DNA of 64,000 nt, taken from the NCBI RefSeq assembly GCF_010669285.1, contig NZ_CP048711.1:62001-126000 (forward strand), written 5' to 3'. Origin of the DNA: Kineobactrum salinum. Its GTDB lineage: Bacteria; Pseudomonadota; Gammaproteobacteria; Pseudomonadales; Halieaceae. The translations under genes were made by a program, and so were the position numbers. Each line of letters begins with the position of its first letter. Within the stretch, counting starts at the first letter, position 1. Shown here in pieces: positions 63,557-64,000 of this stretch. The notes below the pieces were generated by a model. The model saw nothing but the letters and a program-made list of their open reading frames with translations. It did not search any database and was not told the DNA's origin.

Positions 63557-64000
63557 ATGAATAGAGCACCAACTACACCCATCCGCACCACTTATGGCAT
63601 TGCCTGCTTCCTTGTGGCGATGCTGGTGCTGCCCCTGGTGTCGCAGGCGGAAACGTCGCTGAAGCAGGTAGAAGGCCTCTGGGCTTATACCGGCTTGACG
63701 TCCTCCGGCGGGCAGTCCATGCCCCTGACTGGCATCTTCCTGTTCCGGGATGGTGCTTTCATCCAGCAGGCTGTTTTCAACGGCGAGCCCTACTTCAAGC
63801 AGGGCGCGATGGCGCACTCGGGTCCCTACTCCGCAATTGAGGGCGGTGTTCACCTGGTGGCCGAGCAGACCCTCAGCCTGTCGCCCGCGGACCCTTTATC
63901 GTCGCATGGTGTAACCGAGCACGATCTCGACGTCACTCGTGTTGATGACGGTCTCACGCTGGTCTTTGGTAGCGGCACCGTCCAGACCTTGCGCCGGATC
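63557..64000 (+). CDS. Secreted lipocalin/META-like protein of unknown function (partial)
   Basis: The frame from ATG 63557 runs 148 codons to the window edge without a stop. Signal peptide (residues 1-31, SQAE), then a single domain with beta-strand alternation (VEGLWAYTGLTSSGG; GIFLFRDGAFIQQAVFNGE). Likely a small secreted beta-barrel protein. The end is outside the window. Confidence 0.6.
   Translation, partial: MNRAPTTPIRTTYGIACFLVAMLVLPLVSQAETSLKQVEGLWAYTGLTSSGGQSMPLTGIFLFRDGAFIQQAVFNGEPYFKQGAMAHSGPYSAIEGGVHLVAEQTLSLSPADPLSSHGVTEHDLDVTRVDDGLTLVFGSGTVQTLRRI

Noticed and set aside
1-64000. CRISPR arrays, tRNA or rRNA genes, phage or conjugation genes.
   Set aside because: No regularly spaced repeats, tRNA-like sequence or such genes were seen on reading the window; this was by eye, so short RNAs could be missed.

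Overview
The window reads as a chromosomal stretch of a high-GC gammaproteobacterium. The evidence is a NorCBQD denitrification operon, a PEP-CTERM/exosortase substrate behind a sigma-54-type promoter, three TonB-dependent receptors and a DsbD-type thiol pathway. A marine OM60/NOR5-like (Halieaceae-like) host is my inference; no rRNA or other taxonomic marker is present. The middle of the window (about 24.0-52.7 kb) is visibly lower in GC than its flanks (51001-51060 has 25 G+C of 60; 14161-14220 has 38 of 60). It carries an aromatic-type catabolic island that looks acquired, possibly from a sphingomonad-like source.

Layout. 1-1783: end of an Mrp/NuoL-type cation/proton antiporter operon. 1877-5562: an unrecognised secreted protein divergent from a membrane-anchored winged-helix/Ser-Thr kinase/TPR protein. 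5657-7471: PEP-CTERM repeat protein. 7782-12117: MacB/LolD-like ABC exporter (ATPase, FtsX-type permease, HlyD-type adaptor). 12387-17701: small membrane peptide, diheme NorC, NorB, NorQ, NorD. 17795-23464: a TonB-receptor scar, then a thiol-redox module (dsbG with an internal stop, tlpA-like, dsbD) divergent from a two-component system. 23552-23986: IS3-family remnant. 24071-52667: catabolic island. 52668-54271: gene debris (EAL domain, possible OmpA-like start). 54272-64000: peptide-related cluster (DUF885 peptidase with an NTF2-like tail, TonB receptor, Nramp-like transporter, VOC protein, DPP4-like peptidase, RidA, lipocalin-like protein).

The island encodes uptake (two TonB receptors, one MFS carrier), periplasmic oxidation (PQQ dehydrogenase with an N-terminal cytochrome c plus a beta-propeller protein), ring hydroxylation (Rieske dioxygenase alpha/beta/ferredoxin), a two-component flavin monooxygenase (HsaA/HsaB-like), and downstream enzymes (FAH-family hydrolase, NmrA-like reductase, D-2-hydroxyacid dehydrogenase, class II aldolase, amidohydrolase, acyl-CoA ligase). 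A PAS histidine kinase and a FixJ-like regulator sit at its left end. No ring-cleavage dioxygenase is visible. Part of the island was duplicated in tandem, and the two copies then lost different genes: copy A (32454-36937) lost the ferredoxin and flavin reductase; copy B (39967-44371) lost the FAH hydrolase and later genes. Only the two oxygenase-subunit genes and the flavin monooxygenase gene remain twice. Scars of every lost gene can be read.

A technical point affects the whole annotation. Nine genes are broken by twelve apparent single-base deletions, nearly all in G or C runs. The pattern fits homopolymer under-calling in an unpolished long-read assembly better than real pseudogenes, so those genes are annotated across the frameshift.
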